A model generated the notes under the pieces. That model did no database searches and had not been told where the DNA came from. It worked only from the letters and a program-made list of their open reading frames with translations. Shown here in pieces: positions 50,701-61,660 of a stretch of 64,000 bases of DNA; the first letter of the stretch is position 1; each line of letters begins with the position of its first letter. The translations under genes were made by a program, and so were the position numbers. Source of the stretch: Bradysia coprophila. Lineage: Eukaryota > Arthropoda > Insecta > Diptera > Sciaridae. The stretch is from the NCBI RefSeq assembly GCF_014529535.1, contig NW_023503339.1:248001-312000 (forward strand). Direction: 5' to 3'.

Positions 50701-51427
50701 GACGAAGGCGGTGGACGATTAAATTATTTATTTTTTTAAAAGAAAAATTCCACTGGACCGTTTGAATGTCTGCCTTCATAGTTGTCTTAACCTGTTCTGG
50801 CAAACAAGGACGTAATCTACTTTTAAAGGAATTTCGATTCAATGGACAAAAAATTACCCGAACGTTTCTTTCGATAAGATTCAAATGGTATCGAATGGTA
50901 TAAAATATCCGGCACCCTATAGGGTATAATGTAAGAAACTCTAATTATATCGCTGGAGTGTAAAAGTGCACACTTGTTGAATTTGTGAAATTTTTAGTAA
51001 ATTTCCATAGCCGCAAACAGGAGAGAAAACAAGAATTGTGTTTGTTATTTCAATTATTTTAATTAATATTTTCCTGATAAGATTCATCATCGTCAAAGTG
51101 TTAATACACATGACGTTATCAGTGTTGTTTGCGCTGGTTACATTTGTAATCATACAACTGCACATAACTACATACAGTAGCGCATGTATGTATGTACCGA
51201 CAGTCTATTTAAATTTGGTTTAATTGAAGTAAACTAAAGTGGAAAAAAACAAACAACAAGGTTTCCTACATAAATCAAAAACATTATACGTAAATGACTT
51301 TGGTGTTTCTTTTTTTTTCGTTAAAATAAAACTACAAAAATAACAAACAAACAAACAAAAACTTATTTTTCTGTACAAATTTTTACAATAACTCCAATAA
51401 ACTGACCTTATCAATGACCTCAGGCAT
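41774..51427 (-). CDS. aralar1: Mitochondrial aspartate/glutamate carrier (aralar/citrin), 12 exons, complete
   Basis: Exons (minus): 51407-51427, 47494-47646, 46810-46972, 46642-46733, 46368-46562, 44473-44696, 43113-43279, 42742-43032, 42435-42669, 42334-42377, 42105-42263, 41774-42039. All phases agree; 669 residues, typical of SLC25A12/13. It exchanges matrix aspartate for cytosolic glutamate plus H+ across the inner membrane for the malate-aspartate shuttle. The N-terminal half has EF-hands, with loops near residues 69-80 ([10 protein letters not shown]) and 103-112 ([10 protein letters not shown]). The C-terminal half is the carrier, with signatures PIDLVK, PLEIVK and PADVIK. The end [11 protein letters not shown] fits the family tail. 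Exon 1 encodes only MPEVIDK and precedes a 3.8-kb intron. The exon 4 donor, GTTGGACT, is weak. One usual Ala before VGATAVYP reads Cys across the exon 7/8 join. Confidence 0.95.
44796..45463. mobile_element. Inverted-repeat element inside an aralar intron
   Basis: Left end ...GATTCTTCTGAAAAACCGCAGACC and right inverse ...AATCTTCTAAAAAAACTCAGACC pair over about 60 bp, continuing GAAGTCGAA and GCATTTTCCATT. Inner inverted blocks contain CTTTTCTTACAGAAATGTC. A block beginning ATAAGACCCTATTTGCCC is repeated directly at about 45069 and 45242, period about 173 bp. It lies between aralar exons 5 and 6. It has no coding potential. Confidence 0.7.
47647..51406. other. Aralar intron 1, with a small inverted-repeat element at 48695-48836
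   Basis: The element pairs GGTTTCCACTCAACAAAAAGTACTC on the left with the inverse of GAGTACTTTTTTGGTAAGTGGAAATC on the right, over about 140 bp. The rest is AT-rich intron without recognisable exons or regulatory elements. An alternative first exon cannot be excluded. Confidence 0.55.
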
Positions 51428-53940
51428 TTTCTCTCCAGCTGATGTAACCAAATTTGCTGTTGGATATTAACCCGTGTCTGCTGATTAAAAATAAACTCCG
51501 GTCAATTTGCATCGGTTATATTAAACACTAGACACTCGAGGGCACTCGAGAAAAGTTTTTTTTTTTTTAAATTAAAACCAAACCTTCAAATGAAAATTCT
51601 TTTTTTTCGGAAATTTTCAGCTTTTCCACTGTTCCATTAACTTTTCAAACACAATTGGCAATTATTGTTCGTACGCACAGGTCATTATCACAAGCTGAGA
51701 GCACTTAAATAAAAATTTCGTGAGTATAGTAAAACGTCGAAAAAAATTTTCATTTAACGAAAATTGACTAAATTTTACGAAAAGTCGTTAATAACGAGTC
51801 GTTGTATTTGTTCACAATAGTCAATCGTATGCGGGATGAGAACTATTAGAACAAACATATAGTATCGTTTTGAACAAACCTATTGAGACGTGTGCGGCTT
51901 TTTTTTCTATTTTATTTTCTAACAATTTTTCGTATGTATATGAAAACACTTTTAAACCAACGAGCTTAGTGTCTAACTGATTTGCGAGAGAAGATTTTGA
52001 ATTGAACGATTATCATATCACTGCTATAATATCGAAATCTACACACGATTTTTCAAGAGATAACCAGTCGGAGCATCTCACATGGACATTTACGCTTTAC
52101 TGCGCAGACGTTTTGAAAAGTATAATGCGCGTCACACATAAAATTCTGATTTTTTTGTGTGAAAAACTCGTGGAAATTATGATCTTGAAAAATTTATTTC
52201 TGTTTGCTGAAAGTGTTGTTTAAGTCAGTGTATATTGTGCTAGTTAGCAGAAATGTGGGACGTTCATTAGTGAATGTAGTAGCAAATGGGAAAAAATAAT
52301 AAAGAGTCAGAGGTGATAGGGTGATGGGCGAAGTAGCGTACATATTGAACCTCTGGGGAATTAAATGCTCCTGTAATATGTATTTCCAAGTACTTTCTTA
52401 GTTGTAATTTTCTTCATAAAAAGATCGATTGTACGTACTCCAGCGACACATGGCTATCATTTTTCATTAAAGTTTTCTTTTCAAACACAAAAAAAATAAA
52501 AATAAAAAATCGTCACATGACCTTAACAAGATGGTTTCAACTAGTTGAAACTCTTTTGCAGTGTGCACTTTCGTAGAAAATCAGAAGAAAGAAGACAAAT
52601 GGACATGGAGTCCATATTATGGACAGTATTTTCTATCGAAATTTGTGACTTAGTGGATGAATTAGTCATAAGAAGTAGTCATCAGAATGTTAATAAATCT
52701 ATGTCTAAAGACATTGAATTTTCAAATTCAACTAGATGCTAAATATCTGATTTGACCTTTTGCGGACACCATCTAATATCAATAATAACTCCATAAATAT
52801 GACCACTGATTAAGTGTGGAATGTATATTTAAATGAATGAAGTACAAGATTTAGGGACTATTTTAAATTAGGCGTCTCCTCCATCAGACCTTCTGTAAAA
52901 GGTCGTTCGGTAAATTAAAGAAATATGCAACCAAGCTATATATATATCACACTTCGTTTCATAATCAAACAATAATCAAACAATTTCTGTGCTATGCAAA
53001 TGACAGGTAGATAAACACACAAACAACACCTGATCGATGTACAATCACAAAACTAATAGTTCCAACAATAACAGCATTGTTAGCACGGTAAATAAAAAGA
53101 AACAACGCTACTAAATCGTCGTTCACGTAGAAATTCCGTTTACCGTCCCACTACTCGTATCTTCAACGAACTGTTATAAAGCCTTAAATTTATCAATTCA
53201 AAACCAATGACTTGTTTTTTTTTTATATAGTTACAACTTATTGGAAAATTAAATTTTTATCAAACAAAAATACCGGTCGATTTCTCATCTGCTTTTTGTA
53301 TTTAAGCTTATGTTTTTAGCTAGAGTCAGAACCTAAATTTCGTAATTTGGTAAAAACAATTAGTTTTATCAAGCTTTAACGTTAAGTTACGTGACGTCAA
53401 ATCATTTATTTTGTGGAAGGAATTGTATAAATCGAGTCGAAATTTAACCCAAACCACTGCAACTTACAGCTATTACCGAGATCTTTAGATGGTAGTTCTT
53501 TGAAATTCAATGTAATAAGCGAAATTATGAGCGTAGAGAGCGACACCGTAAATATCTTCAAATCCATGCCATATAGTGTCTATAATGAGTGCTTTTATCA
53601 AATAAAATAAATTTCGCTTTGAAAGCTTTGGAGGACACTGTAATAATTGATGGACACTGTAAAGTTACACAACACACTTTGTGATACGGCTCGCATTCGC
53701 ATAAGTATGGAAACTGTAAAATCGTGAAAGACACTGTCAAATTGCAAAAGATTAAATTTTGTTTAGTTCAGGACACTGTCAATAAGATTAGCACACTGAT
53801 ATTCACCAAATCATGCTTAGTAAAATTTAACAGCGTCACTCTATGGTCTGAGGGGTGTCTGAGTTATCATTAACAGGACTACTGAAATACTGGAATTAGG
53901 TTGGTTGTATGTTGTATTGCTTGTCTTTGCTTTTATTCTT
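51428..53940. other. Intergenic upstream of aralar
   Basis: Presumably holds the aralar promoter and 5' UTR, but I cannot point to a TATA box or initiator. No further gene recognised. Confidence 0.4.
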
Positions 53941-54272
53941 TATCGATGTTGTATTGCTTGGGTCAGACAAGTCTGAGCAATACAACATCGATTCAGGATA
54001 AAATTTATTTTTGTGTCAACTTCCAAGAATTGCTTTCAGAAACACATGGTAGCTGAGTACCCGAGCAATAAATATTATGCACCTATCTCCTATAAATTAC
54101 GATCCGCGCTTCGGCTTAGGATCATCACAATCACTAGTCAAAATAAACATTTATACAACCGAGTGATAAATGTTTTTTTAGGCACTAGATGTGAAGATTG
54201 TCACTTGAGGCCGTAGATCGAGTGTGACAATACACATCGTGTGGCTAAAAAAACATTTATCATCGAGTTGTA
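53941..54272. repeat. Palindromic cassettes (hairpin 53942-53992 and inverted repeat 54154-54272)
   Basis: The first is ATCGATGTTGTATTGCT with its inverse around a CAGAC-AA-GTCTG centre. The second pairs ACAACCGAGTGATAAATG and GTTTTTTTAGGCACTAGATGTG with their inverses around a TTGAGGCCGTAGATCGAG core. The latter core and arms are related to sequence at 61417-61500. Just left, 54095-54130 contains ATCCGCGCTTCGGCTTAGGAT, the inverse of a block near 6417-6440. Confidence 0.6.
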
Positions 54273-55119
54273 TGCAACGTTTTTCGCAATAAAGGCAACG
54301 GAAAGACCTACTTTTCGTCACTTGTTGCGAAAATAACTATTTTGTATGAAATTCAGTACTACGTTACCGTTAGTTTTGCCGAGTGGGAGGTAAAGCTAGT
54401 ACTATGTCGTATGAAATGGTTGTTTACAGATCATCTTTAAGATACGGTACTTTCAGACGTAACTTCACTTAAGTTTCGTTAAATGTTTCTACCATTCATT
54501 CATTTGTATGAGATTTTTGATGGCATTTCTTGACATGAATGACATTTCAAACGACGTTGAAGATGATCTACAGCTGAGAAACATCTGAAGCAAATTTATA
54601 TTTGAATTTACCTGCCGTTTCATGTACCACTTTCTAAAAATGAAATCCTCCGATCTATAGATTTGTGGTTTAGTGTAGGTTGAACTTTGTATAGGTTTTC
54701 CTTGTTAAAAACAACGTAATTTGCAGGTGACCACAATAAAAAAATGGACAACATATAGTCAATCCTATTACGCACAATTACAGTTACAGAACCTCAATTC
54801 CTCTTTCAGGCTAACATTATTCAGATTTTATACGTTTCTCTGGTTTCGAATTGTAACATCGTTAGTAGTACGATCGACACATAGAATTGGATTTTTCCTG
54901 TCTACTAAGTGGACAGTTCTCTAGAAGGACAGTGATATTAACGGCTGGAAACTATAATAGAGCCTTCTCATTAATTGCGTCATTTATTTGTATTATATTG
55001 AGTACTTAAAAGTACTTGAAAAAATAATAATTTGACTTTCAATATAAAGGACAGAACAAGTTTAACTTTCGTTGCAAATAAATTACAATAAAATTGAATC
55101 AGTCAAACACATTCGCACA
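54273..55119. other. Intergenic; solo terminal repeat near 54568-54605
   Basis: CAGCTGAGAAACATCTGAAGCAAAT is the inverse of the terminal sequence shared by the 7576-7738 and 55949-59674 elements. No clear partner. Nothing else recognised. Confidence 0.45.
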
Positions 55120-55353
55120 CTATAGTTCTCGTATTTCTGCATTTTCAAGTAGCGTTTCGAGACGTTGCATCCGCCTTTCATGGTTTTCAATGGCACGTCT
55201 AAGGTTCGTTGTTTCAGTTTCCATATTCTCTCTCAGCTCATCGTCATAGTCGTCCATACCATTTCGAAGGACTTTTTCTATATGTCGAACGTAAACCAGG
55301 AGACCGGATGTTGTGGCGAAGAAGGCAGTACCGACAAGTAACCGGATCCACAT
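55120..55353 (-). CDS. Small single-pass membrane, coiled-coil protein (77 aa)
   Basis: The first ATG after an in-frame stop gives 77 residues. MWIRLLVGTAFFATTSG and the next few residues (to about 22) form a hydrophobic membrane-spanning helix close to the N-terminus. VRHIEKVL follows, then an acidic patch (DDYDDELREN). Residues about 42-77 have heptad-like LRRAIENHERRMQRLETLLE, a likely coiled coil. The composition is clearly protein-like, unlike the surrounding chance frames. The topology suggests a small mitochondrial or ER membrane protein, but I do not recognise the family. A 5' exon is possible because an AG acceptor-like CAG lies 16 nt upstream of the ATG. It could also be part of a larger gene. 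Confidence 0.5.
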   Translation of the reverse strand: MWIRLLVGTAFFATTSGLLVYVRHIEKVLRNGMDDYDDELRENMETETTNLRRAIENHERRMQRLETLLENAEIREL

Positions 55354-55948
55354 ATTGCGTATGTCTCTGATCAATGGCGAAAAGAATATCGGAAATTAGA
55401 TTTTCATTTCAGCGGGAAGAAAATCCAAGTCAAATTTGAGCTGGCTTAGAAATGGAATTGGTATTTAGCTTTTTAAGCTTAATCAGACCCCGAGAACATA
55501 ACAATTTTACACCATTTTGAATTGGAATGATAAGCTCAATCATTTTTATTCTTGAGTCATCTTGAATGCGGTGCAGTTTGTTTGTCCTCTTTTACTATCA
55601 AAATAAGTCGGAACGATACTTACAGGAATATCTGGTCTATGGGCAAGATTTGCAAAATTAATCAATTCGATATTTCCAAAAACTTAAAATGATGCCAGTA
55701 CACACACGATCAACAAAATGCCGCGAAACAATGGCTCCAGTGAACTAATGGGACTAATACGAATGAACACAAGTTAAGTTCGTTGCAATTTAAATGTAAC
55801 ATCGTCGTCGTTGGAAAGGGTAGCGAGTTTAGCGCAAATTTTTGACATTCTAGTCGAATGGTATAATTAACCGTCGGTTTTTGGTCATTGGAGATAAGAA
55901 ACATATTCAATCGAATTTTACGATAGTACAATACAGTTAGTGTCAAGG
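55354..55948. other. Intergenic, nothing recognised
   Basis: AT-rich flank between the small membrane protein gene and the composite foldback element. Confidence 0.4.
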
Positions 55949-56551
55949 AAATTTGTGTCTAGCTTTGCTTCAGCTGTTTTATCAGCTAGGCCACTCATAC
56001 ACTCACACACTGACGTCTTTATTTTTAGCCCCGGACGAAGTACTGGGGGCTTATAAGATTAATATGCCGTTTGTAACACGTCGAATTGGAAGCAGACAGT
56101 AAGGGCAAAGCATTTTGTTATGTTCATAGATGACGAATCCGCAATAAAAACAAGGCATCAGAACAGTCGGAGCGTTTGCTACGACTGAGCCCCGTACGAC
56201 CCGTAAACCTATTTAGCCCGAAACCATTATACGTCCATAGCCCTAATAAGCCCGTAACCCTTATTCGTCCGATATCAAAATGCTTCCGTAACCTTATTGC
56301 GTACTTGACATCATTGTCTATTTTTGCAAATTGTAAACTGTAAGCGTTCATCTTTAAAATTGCGCTTAGCGCAATTACAAAAGCCCGTACGAAGTACTTC
56401 TCAAGTATAAAACAAAAGTTTACGATGTAATTTTAGGAATCCGAATTTACAACTTTTTTTTATCAATTTTCTTTCGGTATTGAATTATCTGTCAAACGAA
56501 ACAAAAAGTAGCAAAATCTGATGAAATATACTCGATTTATGTGCAAAAAAC

Positions 56552-57130
56552 ACTTAGGGCCGAGCAGCGGCCTTAGTTCAAGGGCCCAAATTTGAAACTT
56601 TTTTCGCCACGTTCTTTTCTGTATTATATTACCTTCCATAGAAAACTAAATCTAGCAAAATCGGATGAGATTTACTCGATTTATGTGCAAAAAATACTTA
56701 GGGTCGAGCAGCGGCCTTAGTCCAAGGGCCCAAATTTGAAACTTTTTTAGCCACGTTCTTTTCGGTATTCAATTACCTTCCATAGAAAACTAAATCTAGC
56801 AAAATTGGATGAGATTTACTCGATTTATGTGCAAAAAACCCTTAGGGCCGAGTAGCGGCCTTAGTCCAAGGACCCAAATTTGAAACTTTTTTTGCCATCA
56901 TTCTATTCGGCATTCAATTATCTCTCAAATGAAACAAAAACTAGCAAAATCGGATGAGATTTATTCGATTTATGTGCAAAAACTACTTAGGGCCGAGTAG
57001 CGGCCTTAGTCCAAGGGCCCGAATTTGAAACTTTTTTCCCCACGTTCTTTTCGGTATTCAATTACCTTTCATAAAAAACTAAATCTAGCAAAATCGGATG
57101 AGATTTACTCGATTTATGTGCAAAAAACAC
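56552..57130. repeat. 144-bp tandem array, left arm
   Basis: Equivalent positions of CTTAGGGCCGAG-like motifs occur at 56553, 56697, 56841, 56986 and 57130, a spacing of 144-145 bp. Units share AAATCTAGCAAAATCGGATG and ACTCGATTTATGTGC. Confidence 0.9.
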
Positions 57131-57924
57131 TTAAGGCCGAGTAACGACCTTTGAGCCATCCCAACAAGCCCACATTGCATCATACCCAAAAACAATGTTC
57201 AGCAACTTTGTTCTACTCGTCAATACCTTTCATTTGATATATCACAAGCAGGTATTGCGTGCGTATTTCGGTAGATATAGGCGAAAGACTGAAAAACACC
57301 TATAGGGCCCTAGCTCTGGAAGGGCCGGCCCTACCATGCCCATTTTCGAACTTGACCTTACTTTTGTCGATACCAATCGGGGAAAAAAAGAATTTTGAAA
57401 AAAGGTTGTGATTTACTCTAGCTAGAGGGGTCACGGACGGACGGACGGACGGACGGACGGACATTTTTTTTATTGCGGATTTGTCATCTATGAACATAAC
57501 CAAATGCTTTGCCCTTACTGGCTGCTTCCAATTCGACATGTTACAAACGGCATATTAATCTTATAAGCCCCCAGTACTTCGTACGGGGCTAAAAAATGTC
57601 CGTCCGTCCGTCCGTCCGTCCGTCCGTCCGTCTGTGACCCCTCTAGCTTGAGTAAATCACAACCTTTTTTCAAAATTCTTTTTTTCCCCGATTGGTATCG
57701 ACAAAAGTAAGGTCAAGTTCAAATGGGCATGTTAGGGTCGGCCCTTCCAGAGCTAGAGCCCTATAGGTGTTTTTCAGTCTTTCGACGATATCTACCGAAA
57801 TACACACGCAATAGATGCTTGTGATATATCAAATGAAAGGTATTGACGAGTAGAACAAAGTTGCTGAACATTGTTTTTGGGTAAGATGCAACGTGGGCTT
57901 GTTGGGAGGGCTCAAAGGTCGTTA

Positions 57925-58960
57925 CTCGGCCCTAAGTGTTTTTTGCACACAAATCGAGTAAATGTCATCCGATTTTGCTAGATTTAGTTTTTGATGGAAG
58001 GTAATTGAATACCGCAAAGAACGTGGCGAAAAAAGTTTCAAATTTGGGCCCTTGGACTAAGGCCGCTACTCGGCCCTAAGTATTTTTTTGCACATAAATC
58101 GAGTAAATCTCATCCGATTTTGCTAGTTTTTGTTTCATTTGAGAGATAATTGAACGCCGAATAGAATGATGGTGAAAAATGTTTCAAATTTGGGCTTTTG
58201 GACTAAGGCCGCTACTCGGCCCTAAGTGTTTTTTGCACATAAATCGAGTAAATCTCATCCGATTTTGCTAGTTTTTGTTTCATTTGAGAGATAATTGAAT
58301 GCCGAATAGAATGATGGCGAAAAAAGTTTCAAATTTGGGCACTTGGCCTAAGGCCGCTACTCGGCCCTAAGTGTTTTTTGCACATAAATCGAGTAAATCT
58401 CATCCGATTTTGCTAGTTTTTGTTTCATTTGAGAGATAATTGAATGCCGAATAGAATGATGGCGAAAAAAGTTTCAAATTTGGGCACTTGGCCTAAGGCC
58501 GCTACTCGGCCCTAAGTGTTTTTTGCACATAAATCGAGTAAATCTCATCCGATTTTGCTAGTTTTTGTTTCATTTGAGAGATAATTGAATGCCGAATAGA
58601 ATGATGGCGAAACAAGTTTCAAATTTGGGCCCTTGGACTAAGGCCGCTACTCGGCCCTAAGTGTTTTTTGCACATAAATCGAGTAAATCTCATCCGATTT
58701 TGCTAGTTTTTGTTTCATTTGAGAGATAATTGAATGTCAAATAGAATGATGGCGAAAAAAGTTTCAAATTTGGGCCCTTAGACTAAGGCCGCTACTCGGC
58801 CCTAAGTGTTTTTTGCACATAAATCGAGTAGATCTCATCCGATTTTGCTAGTTTTTGTTTCATTTGAGAGATAATTGAATGCCGAATAGAATGATGGCAA
58901 AAAAAGTTTCAAATTTGGGCCCTTGGACTAAGGCCGCTACTCAAACCTAATTGTTTTTTT
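57925..58960. repeat. 144-bp tandem array, right arm (inverted)
   Basis: Seven to eight units in inverse orientation, marked by CGGCCCTAAGTGTTTTTTGC near 57928, 58070, 58214, 58358, 58502, 58647 and 58791. Neighbouring units are more alike than units across the two arms. Confidence 0.9.
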
Positions 58961-59685
58961 GCACATAAATCGAGTAAATCGAGTAAAACTTTGTGGCCTT
59001 ATGTGGTTTTTGCTCATAAATCGAAAAAATTTATCAAAATTTGCTTTGTTTCGTTTGACAGATAAATCAATACCGAAAGAAAATTGATAAAAAAAGTTGT
59101 AAATTCGGATTCCTAAAATTACATCGTAAACTTTTGTTTTATACTTGAGAAGTACTTCGTACGGGCTTTTGTAATTGCGCTAAGCGCAATTTTAAAGATG
59201 AACACTTACAGTTAATTTGCAAAAATAGGCAATAATGTCAAGTACACAATAAGGTTACGGAAGCACTTTGATAACGGACGAATAAGGGTTACGGGCTTAT
59301 TAGGGCTACGGTCGTATAATGGTTTCGGGCAAAATAGGTTTACGGGTAGTACGGGGCTCAGTCGCAGCAAACGCTCCGACTGTTCTGATGCCTTGTTTTA
59401 ATCACATACGCACATAATCACATCAAAAATTACTTAACTATAGAAGTTTAATTCAAAAATTACACTTCAGGTCTATGTTGTTGTCTCGTTTTCGCTTATG
59501 TCATAAAATAGAGTACACACTTGTCACTATCAGTCTCGGCAAGCCTCGACTTCTTCGTGACAAGTGTGTTATAATACCAGTATCGTAGTCATACGCGGTA
59601 GTGTGGTAATAGTGGGATTGTATGAGTGGATCAGCTGGTAAAACAGTCGAAGCTGACACTGTTCGACACAAATTCGACTATCATT

Positions 59686-59798
59686 AATGCTTGATTTCCT
59701 CTTACGCCGTTTACGCTCCGTTTACTCTTGAAACAATAAAAAAGAGGCGTGGTTTAGCTAAACGGAGCGTACACGGCGTAAGAGGAAATCAAGCATAA
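59686..59798. mobile_element. Short inverted-repeat element, about 110 bp
   Basis: Arms ATGCTTGATTTCCTCTTACG...CTCCGTTTA and the near-exact inverse TAAACGGAGCG...CAAGCAT surround a 35-bp centre. It lies immediately beside the composite element. A smaller hairpin (ACACACTTGTCAC with inverse) is at 59512-59572, inside the right end of that element. Confidence 0.75.
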
Positions 59799-60825
59799 CT
59801 GTAGAAGTTTACAAAAAGAAATATTCTGACAATTATCGTTTTCATTAGCACAGGGAGGAATCAGGAACTTTCTTTTTTACGCACAATTTGTGAAAAATAT
59901 AATTTGCATGATATTGGTGACCCAGTGAAAATGAATGGTAATATGAATTTTGCCTGTCTCACTAGGCCAGACCTATTCCCTTCTTCGTGTGAACATCTTT
60001 AATGGATGGCTATTTTCTAAACAGGATTAAGACAAATTAAGACAAAAGGCGAGAGCATTTTCGTCCCAGTCCAATCTAGTAGTAGAGTGAGTAGTTGTTT
60101 GGATTTTTTTTTTAGTTCGTGTGAGGGTTGCAGCTTGCTAAGTCCTCGAAATAGTAATTTACAACACTCATCATCTTAATATGCAAAATTTGGCTCAAGG
60201 CATGTGAACTCTTGTCATTAACATAATAAACCGCGAGCCTTTTTCAATAAAAGTTTATTTTTGTTATAAAAACACGATTTACCTAAAAAAAATTGAAGTG
60301 TTTTTATATTTTTATAGAAATTTATTAAAAAAGTCATAGCCATGACGAACTCATGACGAAAGATATTTTTTCACGTACGGAAACTCTAAAGAATCGAAAT
60401 GGGATATTATTTGTCTGCTGGTAGGAATATTTTGTTTCTTAGTGTTGGTTTTTTGGTTATCTCGGTGATCACAATCAAAATGAACACAATCAAAACAAAC
60501 TGTCAACAAATAAAACATCCCAATTTGTTATTTCTTTTACGTTGGTAACTCACGAAATTGGTACTTTTTTTTCAAGCGCGAGAATTTTCGAAAATTGGAG
60601 CGGCTTCTTAAACTCAAATTAAAAATTCCAATTAACACTTTTTCAATGTCAATGTCATTGAAATAAAAATACATATGGACAAAGGCTAGCGGTTTATTAC
60701 ACATCTACAGCCTAATAAAGTACTTTGCACCTTTAAAAGTTTCTTTATTTTAAATGCGACAAAAAAGACTGCTCACAATTATGGCGCAGCCGGTAAAACA
60801 TCGATCTTTTCTCAAAAATTAAAAA
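59799..60825. other. Non-coding, nothing recognised
   Basis: AT-rich sequence. The part next to 60826 would be the 3' flank of the retrotransposon fragment. It carries AAATAAAG at about 60745-60752 on the minus strand but nothing resembling the T5orf172 ORF. Confidence 0.4.
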
Positions 60826-61372
60826 CTACAGTAAATAAATATCATCGATCTTCTTCTTCCCTAATGTTCCCAAAATACAAGCAGCGTTACCACGTTGAAT
60901 TGCGATGGAAATTCTTTGCAGAAGGTATTCTTTTGATTTTACCTCACCCGTTGCCTTTTTCATTAAAGAGCCCAATTTATCAATAAATTTCTTCGTTTCC
61001 GGACCCATGCAACCTAAAGTCTCGAAAGCAAGTGGGGTTAGCAAATAGTTTTGTTTCAAAGAAACGTAATGGTTATGCTTATGTCTCTCTGCTTTTTGAG
61101 CAATGGACCGTGCTTTCTTTGATGAATCATTAATATATGATGCAGCCATGGTATCCCGGACGGTAACATCCCACAAGAGTGATCTCCCATGACTCCATGG
61201 TATCAAAGTCATACCAGGTCAGGTCAGGTCAGGTCTTTTACCATCATCTCTTGAAATACCTGAAGGCTGTACTATATTTGGAACACCTGCACTAGAGACA
61301 GCATAAGCGAATATGTTATTCATAATATCATGTCTAACGTACTTTGCACCTCGATTACATAAATAACTAAGT
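60826..61372 (-). pseudogene. Decayed 3' fragment of a related retrotransposon endonuclease
   Basis: The longest frame (60826-61212, 128 codons) starts MTLIPWSHGRSLLWDVTVRD and ends in IDDIYLL, matching the last part of the 1083-residue protein at 20161-23412. Upstream, out of a continuous frame, CNRGAKYVRHDIMNN and SRDDGKRPD continue the match back to the residue-905 region. A run of GACCT units (about 61216-61235) interrupts the frame just after the RPD motif and introduces a stop. RPD is retained here where the intact element has RLD. Reverse transcriptase and N-terminal parts are absent, as expected of a 5'-truncated insertion. Confidence 0.85.
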
Positions 61373-61416
61373 TACAAAAATTGAATTTTCGTTGGCTTCT
61401 GTGAGAAAAACGATGT

Positions 61417-61660
61417 TTGCAACTCGGTGATAAATACTATTTTAGACACACAATGTCTATTGTCACAATCGGCCTACGGCCTGGAGCATTTATCACACGG
61501 TAGCGTAATAGTATTTTACATAACTAGGGATAAAAAGATGAAAAAAAGACTTTTCGTGTGAATTTTCTTGATTCGAGGCTAAGCCGAGGTCAATAAACAC
61601 ACGAAAACAAGACTTTTCATTTTTATCCCGAGTTATGTAATGGATTCTACATGCTGAGTG
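61417..61660. repeat. Palindromic cassettes related to those at 26118 and 54154
   Basis: 61417-61500 contains GTGATAAATACTATTTTAG and TCGGCCTACGGCC, like the 54154-54272 cassette. 61510-61645 has inverted ends (TTACATAACTAGGGATAAAAA with its inverse) around a centre GATTCGAGGCTAAGCCGAGG followed by TCAATAAACACACGAAAA, like the 26118-26275 cassette. Non-coding. Confidence 0.6.

Larger units (their letters stand above)
55949..59674. mobile_element. Composite foldback element, 3.7 kb, with inverted 144-bp arrays
   Basis: The outer ends, AATTTGTGTC... then CAGCTGTTTTATCAGCT and CCACTCATAC, are inverted at 59615-59674. Inside, module A (56021-56147, TTTTTAGCCCC...) is repeated inverted at 57470-57596. 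The left arm (56148-57469) holds module B, about five 144-145-bp units, a spacer, and (CGGA)n at 57432-57461. The right arm (57597-59400) is its inverse, with (GTCC)n, spacer, about eight units and B'. Each unit contains GGGCCGAGTAGCGGCC. No intact coding sequence was seen. Confidence 0.85.

Noticed and set aside
56124-57539. Reading frames on the minus strand within the foldback element (56124-56351, 57300-57539)
   Set aside because: They lie in inverted-repeat modules and microsatellite sequence. Their peptides follow repeat composition and show no domain.
60775-60810. TGGCGCAGCCGGTAAAACATCGATC considered as a tRNA start
   Set aside because: It resembles an A box but has no B box at a proper distance.
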